Positions 5,541-5,775 of a DNA stretch of 5,775 nucleotides are shown one piece after another; the stretch's first letter is position 1, and each line of letters opens with the position of its first letter. Source of the DNA: a candidate division TA06 bacterium SM23_40. Lineage in GTDB: Bacteria; LJUI01; SM1-40. The position numbers and the translations under genes are program-made. A model generated the notes under the pieces. That model saw only the letters and a program-made list of their open reading frames with translations. It searched no databases and was not told the DNA's origin. The stretch is taken from contig LJUI01000156.1 in assembly GCA_001303705.1 (NCBI GenBank), positions 1 through 5,775 on the forward strand, in the 5' to 3' direction.

Positions 5541-5775
5541 CATTCGAACAAGCACAACATCTCCTCTATAGTCTCATCGACTACGAGAAGAAGACCGTCG
5601 CGCTCTACTACGGGCCGCCGGCGTACGATCTCGAAGCCTTCCGTGCGTTCCTCCACGAGTTGGGTGATCCTCACGATCACGTGCCGTTCCCCATACTCGT
5701 CTCCGGAACAAAGGGGAAAGGCTCGACGGCAGCAATGCTTTCATCAGTTCTGCGCGAGGCCGGCCATCGGGTGGG
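5537..5775 (+). CDS. folC: Folylpolyglutamate / dihydrofolate synthase, N-terminal part (partial)
   Basis: The frame is open from ATG 5537 to the right edge, giving 79 full codons. The segment ILVSGTKGKGSTAAMLSSVL (about residues 52-71) is the P-loop of the FolC/Mur-ligase family, followed by REAGHRVG as in FolC. Upstream, ALYYGPPAYDLEAFRAFLHELGDP matches the N-terminal substrate region (R..L..LG.P pattern). FolC adds glutamate to folates, and in many bacteria also to dihydropteroate, using ATP in the cytoplasm. The P-loop reads GTKGKGS, whereas the commonest bacterial form is GTNGKGS; the K form is familiar from eukaryotic FPGS. ATG 5537-5539 overlaps the propeller stop TGA 5538-5540, implying translational coupling; only a weak GATAGG (5529-5534) precedes it. 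A Mur ligase is less likely given the N-terminal layout. Confidence 0.9.
   Translation, partial: MTFEQAQHLLYSLIDYEKKTVALYYGPPAYDLEAFRAFLHELGDPHDHVPFPILVSGTKGKGSTAAMLSSVLREAGHRV

Noticed and set aside
4567-5571. Plus-strand open frame of 334 codons in another phase
   Set aside because: It overlaps the propeller gene and its translation is rich in R, S, P and G, as expected for a shifted reading of GC-rich codons. The propeller frame shows repeated structural motifs instead.

Overview
This window reads as ordinary chromosomal DNA from a GC-rich, probably Gram-negative and uncultivated bacterium. All genes lie on the + strand with short gaps, bacterial Shine-Dalgarno sites and mixed ATG/GTG starts. 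A signal peptide on a large two-component-regulator-type beta-propeller, next to housekeeping genes, would suit an FCB-group lineage (for example Krumholzibacteriota or Eisenbacteria relatives). That placement is a weak inference; the sequence has no rRNA or other phylogenetic marker. I see no mobile element, CRISPR array, tRNA or prophage gene.

Layout, left to right. Positions 1-114 hold the last 37 codons of a gene recognisable as endonuclease V (nfi) from its GYRLPEPTR signature. Positions 303-494 encode a 63-residue four-cysteine zinc-ribbon protein with a near-perfect Shine-Dalgarno that sets its GTG start. After a 226-bp gap containing a GC-only hairpin comes a HAD-family phosphatase (721-1437). 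It is followed by holo-ACP synthase (acpS, 1483-1974), which carries an unusual basic N-terminal extension, and by the bifunctional NAD(P)H-hydrate epimerase/dehydratase (nnr, 2083-3723). A bulged hairpin just after nnr probably ends or attenuates that unit. A candidate promoter at 3823-3851 precedes a secreted propeller protein (3879-5540) with about 12 blades. Its stop codon overlaps, as ATGA, the start of a FolC-type folylpolyglutamate/dihydrofolate synthase that runs off the right edge (5537 onward).

How the genes fit together. acpS next to nnr is a common bacterial arrangement. The HAD gene, acpS and nnr probably form one transcription unit for cofactor and carrier activation and metabolite repair. 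The propeller and folC probably form a second, translationally coupled unit. Endonuclease V (repair of deaminated bases) and Nnr (repair of hydrated NAD(P)H) are both damage-repair functions, but nothing here shows they are co-regulated. I did not find a clearly novel system. The least explained items are the propeller coupled to folC, the small zinc ribbon, and the AcpS extension.
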